64,000 nucleotides of DNA. Origin: Watersipora subatra (lineage: Eukaryota > Bryozoa > Gymnolaemata > Cheilostomatida > Watersiporidae). This document shows, one piece after another, positions 12,201 through 22,300 of this stretch. The notes under the pieces are model-generated. The model saw only the letters and a list, made by a program, of their open reading frames with translations. It was not told the DNA's origin and did not search any database. The first letter of the stretch is position 1, and each line of letters begins with the position of its first letter. The DNA is taken from NCBI RefSeq assembly GCF_963576615.1, contig NC_088708.1, positions 67,000,672 to 67,064,671 of the forward strand. Direction: 5' to 3'. Both the position numbers and the translations under genes were made by a program.

Positions 12201-14217
12201 AATTATTCATTGCGTAACTAGTACATGAGTTCTACTGAGACAAATATACTAGCCTTTTTGAAATGATGGAGCTCAAAGAGCTGTTGGTACAGGTTTTTCA
12301 CAATACCCTTTGCTATCCGGGAAGACTAGTTAGGCTAGTATTATCCAAAGCTATAAAGCATGGGTAGTCTTTCTCCTTCACCTTCACCCCTTCCAGTTCT
12401 CTTCTAGCAGGCTGGGCATCCACCACCACCTCGATGTTTGTGGTAAACAAGAGACTAGACTTTCCAACAACCTGTATGTTTTGCCAAAAATATGTGTAAA
12501 ACAACTCTTTTAGATCCACTTTGATAGTCTTTGATAATGTATGGCAAACACTTACTGTCCTTAGGGTCAGCCGGTCATGGTTCTTTCAATCCCTGATGAT
12601 TCGCAACGAGGGTATCAATCTCACTTTACCCGCAGCTGACGGCTGTCACAAGTATTCCGCTGATTCTCAAGTATAGGTCAGACTGCATACATAACATGTT
12701 TTGCTATGTTTGTAACAATCAAAGGACATCAATCTGCAATAACATCTATTTTTAGAATCTCACAGGAACTTACTTTGTCAATAAAAAAAACATTGCTAAT
12801 TGCTTATGCAGGAAGCTTGACATAAGGTGACCAAAATGCTCCCAATTTTCTAGATATTATTCATTGCTACTCCTTAACAACTTGATGGCCACTTGATTAA
12901 ACCACAAACTGAACTGCTGTAGACCACCAGAGTTTCAGATAAGGTTTCCCCATCAATCAAATTGCACGGAACCCTGCTATAAATAGTAACGTACCCTTGG
13001 ACTCCTGAGAACCCAACCACACGATCTTGGTCTAGCTCCATCATGTTGGTTACTGGACTTTGATGTCTTTCGGCCTTCTCAAAGACCTTTGGCAAGACCG
13101 GTTTGAAAAAAATGTTAATAGGTGGCCCCATCACACAGTGGATAGTAGTTAATTTGTGTCAACTTTGCGACAGCACATAGGTGGAGCAAAGGCTTATTCG
13201 AAACTGCACAGATTCGATGAAGTAATTGCAATTCAATTCGACAATGACAAAACTTTTTAGCGCATCCCTGTCGTTTCTTATTTTAGGTTTATTGCATAAA
13301 ACAATTTCAAGCTGTAGATTCTTATGCCATTACACTGCAAAAGGGGATGGACAGTGTCATTCAGTTTAAAAATGGCTATAATATTACCAAATGTTTGGAG
13401 CTTACACTCAATAAGATTGTAAATTATAAACGCATTAAGTGTCCTTGCACTAGTTTATCGAACTAGTAGAACTAAGATGGACAAGTTCATGAAAAACGTC
13501 CACAAATTTGGCTATATGTTGATGGTTTGTAAGGTATGTATTCTTGTCCAATGTTTAAAAATGACAAAATATGTTGTTTTTAGTTCTTGAATTTGTAATT
13601 GCTTCAATTAAGGAAAATTTCGGACATCACCTCTTTGTATCTGTTGCTATAGCCTAGAATTTTCATCTAAGACAATTACGATCAGTGCAAACCTATTCTA
13701 GAGTCTAGAGTAGTAGGTAGTAGTTGCTAACCAGATTACTGAATTCAATTATAAATTATGTTTTTTCATTAACTAGACAGTTGAACTAAGAAGATTATTT
13801 AAGGCTTCATCAATATTACAGCTGCTTCAAGCAGTGATGCCGAGGAGTTGTCTCACTCTAATTCTAGGACTCCCCTTGTACACTCCAACCTCTCACAGGC
13901 CAGCCATCGGCAACACGCTATCAACAAAGCTTTGAGAGAAGACTCCCCAGAATCGCTCAGGTAGTTCCTACCTCTATCGATATACTTGGCAAGCGAAAGA
14001 ACTTTGTGGATACAAAATTCAGTATATATCTTGTGATTGCAAACACCGTTTTTAAATCGTTTAAATATTTTTTTTCACACATCTCATGAGCGGATGTATG
14101 ACATTTCTATCTTGTAGCTTGTTACCAAGTAAGGAAGAAAAGGTTGTGAAACCTGAAAGCCAAAAGTCTCAGACAACAAGACTTAAAGACTGGCTGAAAA
14201 CAAAATCTTCAGAATAA
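95..14217 (+). CDS. CAMK/AMPK-related Ser/Thr protein kinase, C-terminal part (8 exons; 5' end outside window)
   Basis: Exons 95-249, 1944-2076, 5659-5776, 6317-6424, 7217-7307, 9728-9857, 13822-13960 and 14118-14217 join with continuous phase into about 324 codons ending in TAA. The first exon has the end of a kinase domain: the arginine and His-x-Trp-Ile pattern of subdomain XI (LRLTMLQVANHGWIT). The second exon gives a helical segment resembling the UBA-like domain that follows the catalytic domain in MARK, SIK, BRSK and SNRK kinases. The rest is a Ser/Lys/Glu-rich tail without a recognised domain, ending RLKDWLKTKSSE. Catalytic loop and ATP-binding parts must lie to the left of the window, so activity cannot be judged. 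Family inferred from two short stretches; a CaMKK-like kinase is an alternative. The gene runs tail-to-tail with CDKAL1. Confidence 0.68.
1114..1297 (-). repeat. Inverted copy of 13983-14168 (kinase last intron and start of last exon)
   Basis: Reverse-complemented, this stretch matches 13983-14168 at roughly 90 percent by eye, including the acceptor CTTGTAG and the first 50 or so bases of the terminal coding exon. It lies about 12.7 kb upstream inside an intron of the same gene, so a transcript carries both arms. Confidence 0.85.
1298..1400. mobile_element. Possible Tc1/pogo-type terminal remnant
   Basis: The stretch after TACAGTC reads AAACATGGATAACTCGAAC and then an imperfect inverted GTTCGAATTATC. 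This layout is typical of TA-flanked DNA transposon ends that start CAGT. No second end was found with confidence. Confidence 0.3.
1944..2076 (+). CDS. Kinase exon: UBA-like segment
   Basis: Acceptor TTTTATCAG, donor AGAG|GTCAGT, 133 nt, phase 0 in and phase 1 out. It encodes IEKLAKLHNIQPEKLETQV and YDSTSSEYNMLMDRYSYLRR. The spacing and the Tyr-x-x-Leu-x-x-Arg end recall the UBA-like domain of AMPK-related kinases. Confidence 0.7.
2930..4180. repeat. 1.25-kb homopyrimidine (C/T) tract
   Basis: The plus strand is almost pure C and T, built from degenerate CTCTCTTCCTCC and CTCCCACCTCTCT units. It grades from C-rich units at the left to T-rich units around 3590-3700. It lies in the kinase intron 2077-5658. 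Long open frames on both strands (Ser/Leu/Pro-rich or Arg/Glu/Gly-rich) are by-products of composition. Confidence 0.95.
4190..5658. other. Remainder of kinase intron
   Basis: AT-rich intron sequence between the pyrimidine tract and the next exon. No conserved frame, repeat or RNA gene recognised. Confidence 0.6.
5659..5776 (+). CDS. Kinase exon: basic tail segment
   Basis: Acceptor TGTTTTCAG, donor ATCAC|GTATGA, 118 nt. Entered in phase 1 it reads DCFYSPKYHKPAKEVPKK and so on, leaving phase 2 for the next exon. A nearer acceptor at 5671 also gives an open frame but breaks the phase chain. Confidence 0.55.
6317..6424 (+). CDS. Kinase exon: Ser/Gly-rich tail segment
   Basis: Acceptor CTGTAGAG, donor CGCA|GTATGT, 108 nt, phase 2 in and out. 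It reads MLHYNQLNGKSAKEQHFIT and ASDIGNSGAEARPSG. Starting two bases earlier, at 6315, would meet a stop, so the second AG is preferred. Confidence 0.5.
7217..7307 (+). CDS. Kinase exon: acidic tail segment
   Basis: Acceptor GTATTTTCAG, donor CCGCT|GTGAGT. It reads SGSSVKADQKEGGVKNESM and ends in phase 0. No domain recognised. Confidence 0.55.
7308..9727. other. Kinase intron, nothing recognised
   Basis: 2.4 kb of AT-rich sequence. I see no repeat array, RNA gene or convincing coding segment in it. Confidence 0.55.
9728..9857 (+). CDS. Kinase exon: acidic tail segment
   Basis: Acceptor TTTTGCAG, donor ACAC|GTGGGT, 130 nt, phase 0 in and 1 out. It encodes SIDSSDVSAVEEDDHGDRKD, an acidic Ser/Asp-rich stretch. 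A second open frame across this exon would break continuity with its neighbours. Confidence 0.6.
10190..10605. mobile_element. MITE family A, copy 1 (416 bp, TA-flanked)
   Basis: Terminal inverted repeats begin CCCTAGGGCACTTATGTATT and, from the other end, CCATAGGACACTTATATTTC. TA flanks both ends (10188-10189 and 10606-10607), as expected of the Tc1/mariner superfamily. The interior is rich in TTTTCGCG and CGAAAA motifs and codes for nothing. It lies in the kinase intron 9858-13821, and a second copy is at 46644-47062. Confidence 0.9.
11001..11282 (-). CDS. Unrecognised antisense open frame with one membrane segment
   Basis: 93 codons inside the kinase intron, on the opposite strand. Residues from about 11 on form a hydrophobic stretch (VALPGVLLANLLLSIICIKH) followed by a basic cluster (RQLRSSKRKMRKGE) and a polar tail ending in a stop. 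This resembles a single membrane helix with a cytoplasmic basic stop-transfer signal. No family is recognised and no full model could be built. It may be a decayed gene, or chance. Confidence 0.25.
   Translation of the reverse strand: MPLPCKIFTSVALPGVLLANLLLSIICIKHIYRQLRSSKRKMRKGEVRTQKITQGRQFQLRFQIIYRSVISIHRDVSSQLQSPSSLKKEETKK
11455..11545 (-). pseudogene. Short open segment, possible gene relic
   Basis: On the minus strand one frame reads GFHEALDVRQSSDAVKRYYQ then EWSSLCK, which looks coding. It faintly recalls the N-terminus of METTL27-type methyltransferases, but no further methyltransferase motif was found nearby. Very tentative. Confidence 0.15.
12313..12519 (-). CDS. Unrecognised antisense open frame
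   Basis: It reads NIEVVVDAQPARRELEGVKV then KEKDYPCFIALDN on the minus strand of the same kinase intron. Composition looks coding, but no family is recognised, no start or splice partner is established, and the plus strand is also open here. Confidence 0.2.
   Translation of the reverse strand: MDLKELFYTYFWQNIQVVGKSSLLFTTNIEVVVDAQPARRELEGVKVKEKDYPCFIALDNTSLTSLPG
12874..13155 (-). CDS. Unrecognised antisense open frame, about 90 codons
   Basis: It contains MGPPINIFFKPVLPKVFEKA and ELDQDRVVGFSGVQGYVTIY and ends in a stop at 12874. Regular codon texture suggests a gene fragment or old mobile-element relic. Family unknown; the frame is closed upstream by TGA with no clear acceptor. Confidence 0.25.
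   Translation of the reverse strand, partial: KLTTIHCVMGPPINIFFKPVLPKVFEKAERHQSPVTNMMELDQDRVVGFSGVQGYVTIYSRVPCNLIDGETLSETLVVYSSSVCGLIKWPSSC
13822..13960 (+). CDS. Kinase exon: Ser-rich tail segment
   Basis: Acceptor ATTACAG, donor CTCAG|GTAGTT, 139 nt, phase 1 in and 2 out. It encodes ASSDAEELSHSNSRTPLVHS and on to LREDSPESLR, a Ser-rich stretch with several Ser-Pro or Arg-x-Thr-Pro sites that could be phosphorylated. Confidence 0.68.
14118..14217 (+). CDS. Kinase terminal coding exon
   Basis: Acceptor CTATCTTGTAG. It reads LLPSKEEKVVKPESQKSQ then TTRLKDWLKTKSSE and TAA. An AATAAA at 14213-14218 overlaps the stop and could serve as poly(A) signal. The start of this exon and the preceding intron recur in inverted form at 1114-1297. 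Confidence 0.72.
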
Positions 14218-14398
14218 ATATGTCATGGTCTGCCAAAAGCTTAATATTTGATATAGAATCGCCGTAAGGTCTCATTGTTGTTTGCTCATAGTAAAAACAA
14301 TCCATTGCCATTCCCGCTCCGCTTTTTAATGCATGGTAACTACATAAACAAAGTGCAGCTACTGCTGAAATGTATTAAACAGCCTACTTATTGCTTGG

Positions 14399-14400
<2 letters not shown>

Positions 14401-14428
<28 letters not shown>
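14401..14428. repeat. (AT)n microsatellite
   Basis: Uninterrupted TA dinucleotides, about 14 units. Confidence 0.95.
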
Positions 14429-14433
<5 letters not shown>

Positions 14434-15746
14434 ACCTCATCTCACTGCACAGTCCACCTATCGTATGTATTTCATGGTTCTTTTACCTCCGATGCACTAT
14501 CCGACCCACCTATGTTATATTTCAATATAGCCTGAACTCTCAGCTATTAAATTTAGTATAGCATGTTTGTTTACATTTGCGCCCTCATGCTTGTTCAGCT
14601 ACAATACGACTTTCATGGGCGAAATGCGTTCAAATTCTCATGGTTTTTAGCCAGCGGCCTCGCAGCTGGTACATTTTATAGATAATCTAATTACAAACAG
14701 TCAGAGAAGTAGACAAGTTCACAAACTCCACCGCATCTTCGTTTCTTGACCTCTCCATTGCGAAATGACAGCTGAAGATGTTGTTTACTTTTTAATCCCA
14801 ATATAATTGCTTTTTTATGATGCCTCTCATTCATATCACCTTGACATACAATCTAAACATCGGCTGTTTGCTTTTGCCCTCGTGTTGCTCAATCTTTTGA
14901 CAACATCTAAAATTACTGCCACTGACCGATCTTTGTCAAGGTTTTTTAGTTGTTAAGCATTTTGATCCACTTTTATAATTAGTGTTTGTCAAATTTTAAG
15001 ACCCGAGATACATAAATATATATGTGTGTATTTGGACTTTGCGCATCCAGTTGATAATCAAAACCAACAACTGGTTAGTGCAGCCTAGTTTTAGAGAAGA
15101 TACACCACACTGCCCATGAACAACACATGGTGTAGTGCAAGTTTTCCGGACAAATGTTTTACTGTTATGTTACAAAGGCTAAACAATGAAAAACAGGGTA
15201 TAAACTGCCAATTAGAAATCACAAATAATGGAAAACGCATTTAAAATAATTATTCAAAATTTGGATCTAATAAAGTAATAAATGGTAAATAGAAATGTTA
15301 ATATGACAACTCCTTTGCTTGTAATTTTGTCTGCAAAATTTAACTTCATTCAAATGGCATTAAAATTCTTTAATTTTTTCTGTTAAAATTCTGCATATTT
15401 CATCTATTTAGCTGGCAGTTAGCCTTAATAGATAACCTATGAAGTTGAATCATTAGCTAAAATTTTAAAATTCTACATAACTCAACGCAAGATATCATCA
15501 CGATGATTTAACCATTGGTTTCAATACGCAGAGGGTAGTCACCATACAAGTGTGATGGTTGTAGAAGACTACCTAGCATGTAGTCTTGGTTATGCATCTG
15601 GAAGTGCCCATTGAGCAAAGCCGACAAATTTTTTCTGCATCTCTTCAAAGAGACATCTGCTTATTAGAAACATAGACCAGTAAAACTTCTTCAGTTGACT
15701 AGTCCATACAAATACTAGTTATATTGGCCAGCACAAGCTTAAAAAT

Positions 15747-15752
15747 TTTATT
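15747..15752 (-). other. Likely CDKAL1 poly(A) signal AATAAA
   Basis: Canonical hexamer on the minus strand, the first seen downstream of the CDKAL1 stop at 16022. Use is inferred. Confidence 0.45.
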
Positions 15753-16021
15753 GCCGTGAAATTTAGTTGAATATGAAACAGAAATGTTTACATTGTACGT
15801 GGTAAGACTTACCTGAGTGTTGACTCGCGTTAATGACCTCTTTTCTTTTCTGCATTCATTTGATCAAAATCTAACAGTCGCAAAAAAACTGGTCAATAGA
15901 CTGCAAAAGCTTATATAAGTGCAAAAGCTTATATATTTCATTAATCTACAGTATATCTGTATGCATAAAATTGAATATAAAGAAAATGCACACATAAGGA
16001 AATTTGTGAGAATTAAGAAAC

Positions 16022-16321
16022 CTAGTACACTGGACTAAATGACGGCTGTGCAAAGGCATAGTATAGTTTTAACAACAGTGATATGGCTATAACTAGGAGA
16101 CTCAAGATGAGCAATGGATGGGTGCTCCCTGGCTTCTCAGCTAGGGAGTTCTGAACTCCCGCACCAGAGAGCTGACCAGGTTTTAGTGGTTCCGGCAATC
16201 CTTCTGGGCGTGATGCTATGCAATTGTCTAGAAGGGAACATTTCATGTAATGCTTGCCAGCACTTGTTATTCGTACGGTTAATTTCTTACCCATGAAGTC
16301 ACCATCCATGGGTACAAGTAC
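16022..16321 (-). CDS. CDKAL1: CDKAL1 exon 9: end of TRAM and membrane anchor
   Basis: Acceptor ATATTTTAG, 300 nt to TAG. It reads [20 protein letters not shown] and then, after a linker, the hydrophobic helix [20 protein letters not shown] with a short tail [10 protein letters not shown]. Confidence 0.95.
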   Translation of the reverse strand, partial: VLVPMDGDFMGKKLTVRITSAGKHYMKCSLLDNCIASRPEGLPEPLKPGQLSGAGVQNSLAEKPGSTHPLLILSLLVIAISLLLKLYYAFAQPSFSPVY

Positions 16322-19300
16322 CTAAAATATAACATGGCCAGGTAATTTTAGCCTCGTTCTTATTTGGGAACATGTGGCCACAACAGTTGATGCATACACG
16401 CTGCATTCTTCAGTCATTCCATATGTAGATACATTCCGTGACGCATTTCGTGGTGTCACGTCACGGCTCATGCTTGTGAAGTTTACAAACATGAGCTGAT
16501 CTTATCAAATAAACTTTTATGTGTTAAATAATGTGCAACTATAAATTAGGAGTAACCGAACAGAGAGAGTTATTCAACCAGCATAAAGTCAAACTTTTAG
16601 GATGATTCAATATTTGGATACCTTGTTTTCAAAATGGTAGAGTCGTTGAAAATATATAAACTTTTTGACAAGAAGCAAATTAGCACATTATAGCACATTA
16701 ACGATGGAAATAGTAATTAAAAACTTTGACTCTCGTCTTAACAACAAATATTTCAGGGGTTTCTACGTGTACCATAGAAGGTTACGTGCGACAAAATATA
16801 TAAACAAATGTAGGCCTATATCGTGGTATGGATAGGTATTTGTTTAGTCGTACTCAGGTCTGTAAACTTGGAGTTATCTTCTACTCGCTGCTCTCAACAA
16901 TATATGGCCAACACAGTAGTTAATTATTCTATCAAAGGCTACTAAAAGTTTTTTAGCACATCCTGAATGCGCTTGCTATAGTAAAAGCGTTGGGTTATTG
17001 TATCCTATAACAACTAAAATATTTGGTAAAGATCTCAGGCCATAGCTTTTGCAGACGTCGAAACATCGACTTGTCCGCTATCAATAGTTCTTACCGACTC
17101 AATTGCCGTTTACCATCATGTTTCCCTATTAGGTCAACAACTATTGTATTTCTCCTAAAATTGGTGGTATGCCTCCTGCGTACCTAATCATAGCCCCGAC
17201 GCGTAGGAAGTTCAAATGCACACTAAACCTAATAATAACAACAAATAACAAGGAAGTAAAGTAATGAAATTACCTGATCATAAGATTTGTTGTGCCCTAC
17301 ATAGAAGCATTTATCAGTAGAGAGTTCAGTGATAAGGACATCTTGTTGTTCCCCAATCTAAAAAATAATGACGCAATTCTGCATATTGTCTTCTCGTGGA
17401 TCAATGTAAATGTCATGGAAAGGCAACCCATAAAATAATTTGTCCATGTCAAAGGAACTAGAACACAACTCTGCTGATAACAACCAAAATGATGTTTCTG
17501 ATACACCAGCAAAATTGTTTCTATCACTACATGGAAAATTCAATTGCCTAAGCAAGAGATGGCCTAGCTAATTAAAAACCACCCAACAGACTAAACATGC
17601 ACCACTACCTAAGGTGAGATGAACCCGCCAGTTCATCTGCAAGTGCAGAAAAACCAGGTATAACAAATTTTATAGTAACCCACTACTTTATCACATGCAA
17701 GCATATTTACACTCATTTCCTACAGCAGTTGATTTTTAGTACTACATAAAACTAGATGGGGCCTAAACAAACTAGATGAAACACCAATCCCCTGAGGGGT
17801 TATACTAGTTCATGGGAAGGCCTTTCTAAAGCAAACTACACTACTTCAACCTGATATCTGCTAGGGCATTGAGTCAAATATTTACTGATTATGGGTTGGA
17901 CCGGTACAAGCCTGCTTCTTATTGGATAGTGTAGCTGACACAGTAGGTCTAATATCAACCTCCTCTACAGTAAATGTGTATAACACCACCCCCACCTTCT
18001 CTACATGTTGGCCACCACTGCTCATTTGGTGATTAGCCAGTGTTACATAGCTCTTGATTGGTAGCACAAACCACCTGACTATTTGCTAGCGTTACCTTGC
18101 CACTGATTGACTAGCTAGCGCCACACACCTGGTGATTGTACGGAAGGTAAGATTGAAAAAGCTCTGAAACTCTCTTGGTTCTCTTCTTGACGATGTTAGC
18201 TGGAATTCTCTGCATTTTGGCAGCAGGAGTGCCGGGACGCGGGAAGAATTGGTTGATGAACAGACTGGCGAATTTGTACTGCTCAACCAATTGCATGGTA
18301 CCTTCGAAGTCCTCCTCAGTTTCTGTAGGGAATCCGCATATTAAATCTGTGGCTATGTTCACACGTGGAACCCTGTAATGTGCAGCCATTACAGATGCCA
18401 AGAAACAACCTCCTAGAGAAGTCACAAGTCTGCTTTTCAACAGACTTTTTGCTCCTATTTTCAAACAAAATTTTTCTACTAAATATACCCATAGACATTG
18501 ACTAGGGAGGTCATAGCCATGAAGTAGTTTGATATCTTAACAGTGGTTGTATGAAAGAGTAGTAGTTGTCCTCTATATGAGCAAGAGGAAACAACTCACA
18601 ATGATTAGATAGACAACAAGCTGTCTTCGATACTATACCTTTGAAGCTCGGCAAGCAGAATGCTTGAAGGAGCCTTTGGAACAGGATTATTGTACAGCAG
18701 CCAGCAAAAATGGTGAAAACAAACGATAGCTGACTTGATATAAGTCCCGGAGCAGCTAGCTCTATGTCACCAATCTCACAAAAATAATCAGCTTTGCTAT
18801 CTAATGTGACACCTAAACTTATTGTAGAATTTATGTGGTCATATATCATTACATTCGAATTCTATTACATATTACATTAAATTCTATGACAGGCTATACC
18901 TAAACCAGCATAGCTGGATAGGTCTGAACAACTCCTCACCTCTTCTTGAGGAAATCCACAACATGCCTAAAGTCCTCGACTGTATACTCCCGCTTCATAT
19001 CAAAGAGCACATTGTCTGATCCAGCTTGCACCGGCACATGGAGGAAGGAGTAAACCTTCGGATGATTGAGTATCTTTGCTACTTCCTGCAACAGATAACA
19101 TTTCTCTGCACACAACTGCCTTATTGCCAAATGAAAAACATTCGCAAACTTGCAGTGCTCTAAGCTTCCACACTACAAAAGCAATGTAATTATTTTTCTG
19201 TTTGTTCTAATCTCATTTGCTTGGGCAAAAAATCAATTTTTAAAACGAATGCACATGGAATAACTTCCAGCACACCAACATGATAAGCCACAAAGAAAAT

Positions 19301-22300
19301 AAATGATATAGTTTTATCATAATTTAAAGTAATTTAGAGAAAAGAAACCAAAAACTTCTTTGTTAAAAAAACTGTTTCTAACATGTAACTACTGTACATT
19401 GATATCAGTTTTGAGCTCGTATAACCAGAGCTGTTCTCGTTAAATATTCAAAAAGACAATCAACACCGGGATTGTAGGTTGTGTTTGTTGCTATTATAGT
19501 ATTATAGGTACGTTAGTATTATAGGTACATGCATCTGAATTTAAACAGACGTGTGGATGTTTCTGGGTGTGAAGTCTATATTCAGAGACAAAATGTACAT
19601 AAGGGTTGGTTATAAGAACGAAAACACAGATGGCTCATAAGACGATAGGTAATTGAATAAGGATTTGCATGGTTTTACATTTGTGCTCCTAACAACCAAA
19701 CACTGCATAACTTCTGGTAAACCTTTTGAATTAACATTTATTAATGATTAGGTGAATACCCGGCATCACTTGGGTAATAAGATAGTCTTTGCACAGAAAA
19801 TTTATTTTTATTAAACATATTACAACAGTTAGCTACCAACTAATTTCTAAGCTTTATATCATGAGAAAAGTGTCTTGTGCAGTTCAAATAAATTAAAAAA
19901 AAATAAAACAATTGCAAAGGTCTTTAACTGTAAAATAATTAGAAAGTAGTAGGTACATACAGTCTGTTTTGCTACAATTATTATCAAAAATAATTTGATA
20001 ATGATACAATTAATACGAACTGGGAAAACAAAATAATAATCATGAATATGTTGAATTAATAATAACAATGAGAGTGTGTATAAAAAGTATACTGTTGCAG
20101 CAGAAGCTATCCATCAGAACTTCTAATACGCCGATACTGGTACCTCTCAATACTGGTACAAACGTAAAAATGAGATATCAGACTGTCTTCGTCTGATACT
20201 TTGTCTGACCGAATGAAGAGAGAACGTAAAGACAATTCCTATTTCAGATAATACAATTGTCCACATGAAAAGTATTTAGCTTTTACAGATTTAGCGATCG
20301 AGTCTTAAGAAAAACCGGAAATAGGAATGTAACGGCACATTTCAAATTGAAACAGCCCATTTGAAAAATACAAATTAAAAAAAAAGGTAATCAGTAATGG
20401 TAAAAGAGCTTGTAAAGAAATTTCTAAAGAAAAACGAACGCAAAAGATAATATTAATTAACAATAAAAAGTTCATGTTTAGCGTGTGCAATCGCGATAAG
20501 AATAGATAATTTAGAATGTTAAGTACGTCTTAGCCTAATGGTGACGCACGCTTATCAGTGGACGTGCATTTTGAATGTCGCGAGTTCAAATCCAGTACGA
20601 TGGTGATTTTTCGTCGTTATAAATATGCAGACTTACGACTGACAGACAGATGCTGTGATTTATAGATAATGAGAGACCAATATCAAACGCAGAATGTACC
20701 GAGAACATATGCTACTGGCATTCATCCAATTAAATGATTAGACTAAAGTGAAATCTTCCATTCATAGATATAGCAATAGGTATTCGAGTTCTACTTTTCA
20801 TTCACTTGTTTTTGTGTTCAAAGACGAAATTGACTGCTCCATGCATTTAGCATCTTGCCAAGTAAGTACATTTGAATCAATGAAATTAATGATTAGGCCT
20901 ACAATTGTGAAATATTGCTTTTTATTTGTTGAATCACAGTCTCAACTCTAATCTTTCACTTTTACTCAGTCTTGACCATTTATTCTGTACGTATTCAACA
21001 AAGATTATACAGCAAACTTGTAAAAAAGGTTATAAAATTTAACAAAGGCCAGTAGATGAACTGTGTGATTTCGAAGTAATATCCAAAAGTTTCTTGTCAT
21101 TTTTATACAACTCTGACTCATAACTGAGTGAGTATCCTGACACAGAATATCAAAATATAGAAGGTGAGTTTGATAATGCTGCAACTGCAGTTACAATTAG
21201 TTTTAGTAGGGCCATTCAGAGTGTGGTGAAACCTGAGGTTGAGAGTCTGTCAAGATCGGGCCTGGCTTATGTCCAGTTGACCATATGACTACACACTAAC
21301 ATGCACACTTGACCCAGTTTAACATGAAACATTTTAGGACTTCAGACATTTGTTATTAGAGAACCGGCGTTGGGTCGGAATCAAAAACTTGAAACTTAAC
21401 ATTAAAAAGGTTAACGCAGGGAGGAAGCTATAGAGACACAAAAACAAAGAACATTCCAAGAGCCATACCTCGAGGTGCTCAAGTATGTAGGGAGGATTGG
21501 TCATGCCAAGCCTTAGCATACACCCATCAGGTATAACTTCTACCAACTGCCATAACAGCTGGGGAAGAGTAACTCCAATATCTTTTCCATAGGCACCTGT
21601 GTCTTCTGAGGTTAACCATAGTTCAACAACTCCCTCTAGTAATATAGTTCAACAACTCCCTCTAGTAATATAGTTCAACAACTCCCTCTAGTAATATAGT
21701 TCAACAACTTCCTCTAGTAATATAGTTCGACAACTCCCTCTAGTAGTATAGTTCAACAACTCCCTCTAGTAATATAGTTCAACAACTCCCTCTAGTAATA
21801 TAGTTCAACAACTCCCTCTAGTAATATAGTTCAACAACTTCCTCTAGTAATATAGTTCAACAACTCCTTCTAGTAATATAGTTCAACGACTCCCTCTAGT
21901 AATATAGTTCAACAACTCCCTCTAGTAATATAGTTCAACAACTCCCTCTAGTAATATAGTTCAACAACTCCCTCTAGTAATATAGTTCAACAACTCCCTC
22001 TAGTAATACAGTTCAACAACTCCCTCTAGTAATACAGTTCAACAACTCCCTCTAGTAATATAGTTCAACAACTCCCTCTAGTAATATAGTTTAACAACTC
22101 CCTCTAGTGATATAGTTCAACAACTTCCTCTAGTAATATAGTTCAACAACTCCCTCTAGTAATATAGTTCAACAACTCCCTCTAGTAATATAGTTCAACA
22201 ACTCCCTCTAGTAATATAGTTCAACAACTCCCTCTAGTAATATAGTTCAACAACTCACTCTAGTAATATAGTTCAACAACTCCCTCTAGTAATATAGTTC

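Larger units (their letters stand above)
14218..16021. other. Intergenic region between convergent kinase and CDKAL1 genes
   Basis: AT-rich. It holds an (AT)n microsatellite at 14401-14428 and a TTTATT at 15747-15752, which reads as AATAAA on the minus strand about 270 bases past the CDKAL1 stop and is the likely CDKAL1 poly(A) signal. No gene seen. Confidence 0.6.

Noticed and set aside
16114..16296. Plus-strand frame opposite the CDKAL1 last exon
   Set aside because: Shadow of the conserved minus-strand exon; likewise 29611-29874 opposite exon 1 and 62231-62422 opposite SLC16 exon 5.
17882..18067. Minus-strand frame between CDKAL1 exons 7 and 8
   Set aside because: Not alignable to CDKAL1; exon 7 joins exon 8 in phase without it.
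18511..18849. Minus-strand frame of 112 codons in CDKAL1 intron 6
   Set aside because: No similarity to CDKAL1 or other family, and exons 6 and 7 join cleanly without it.
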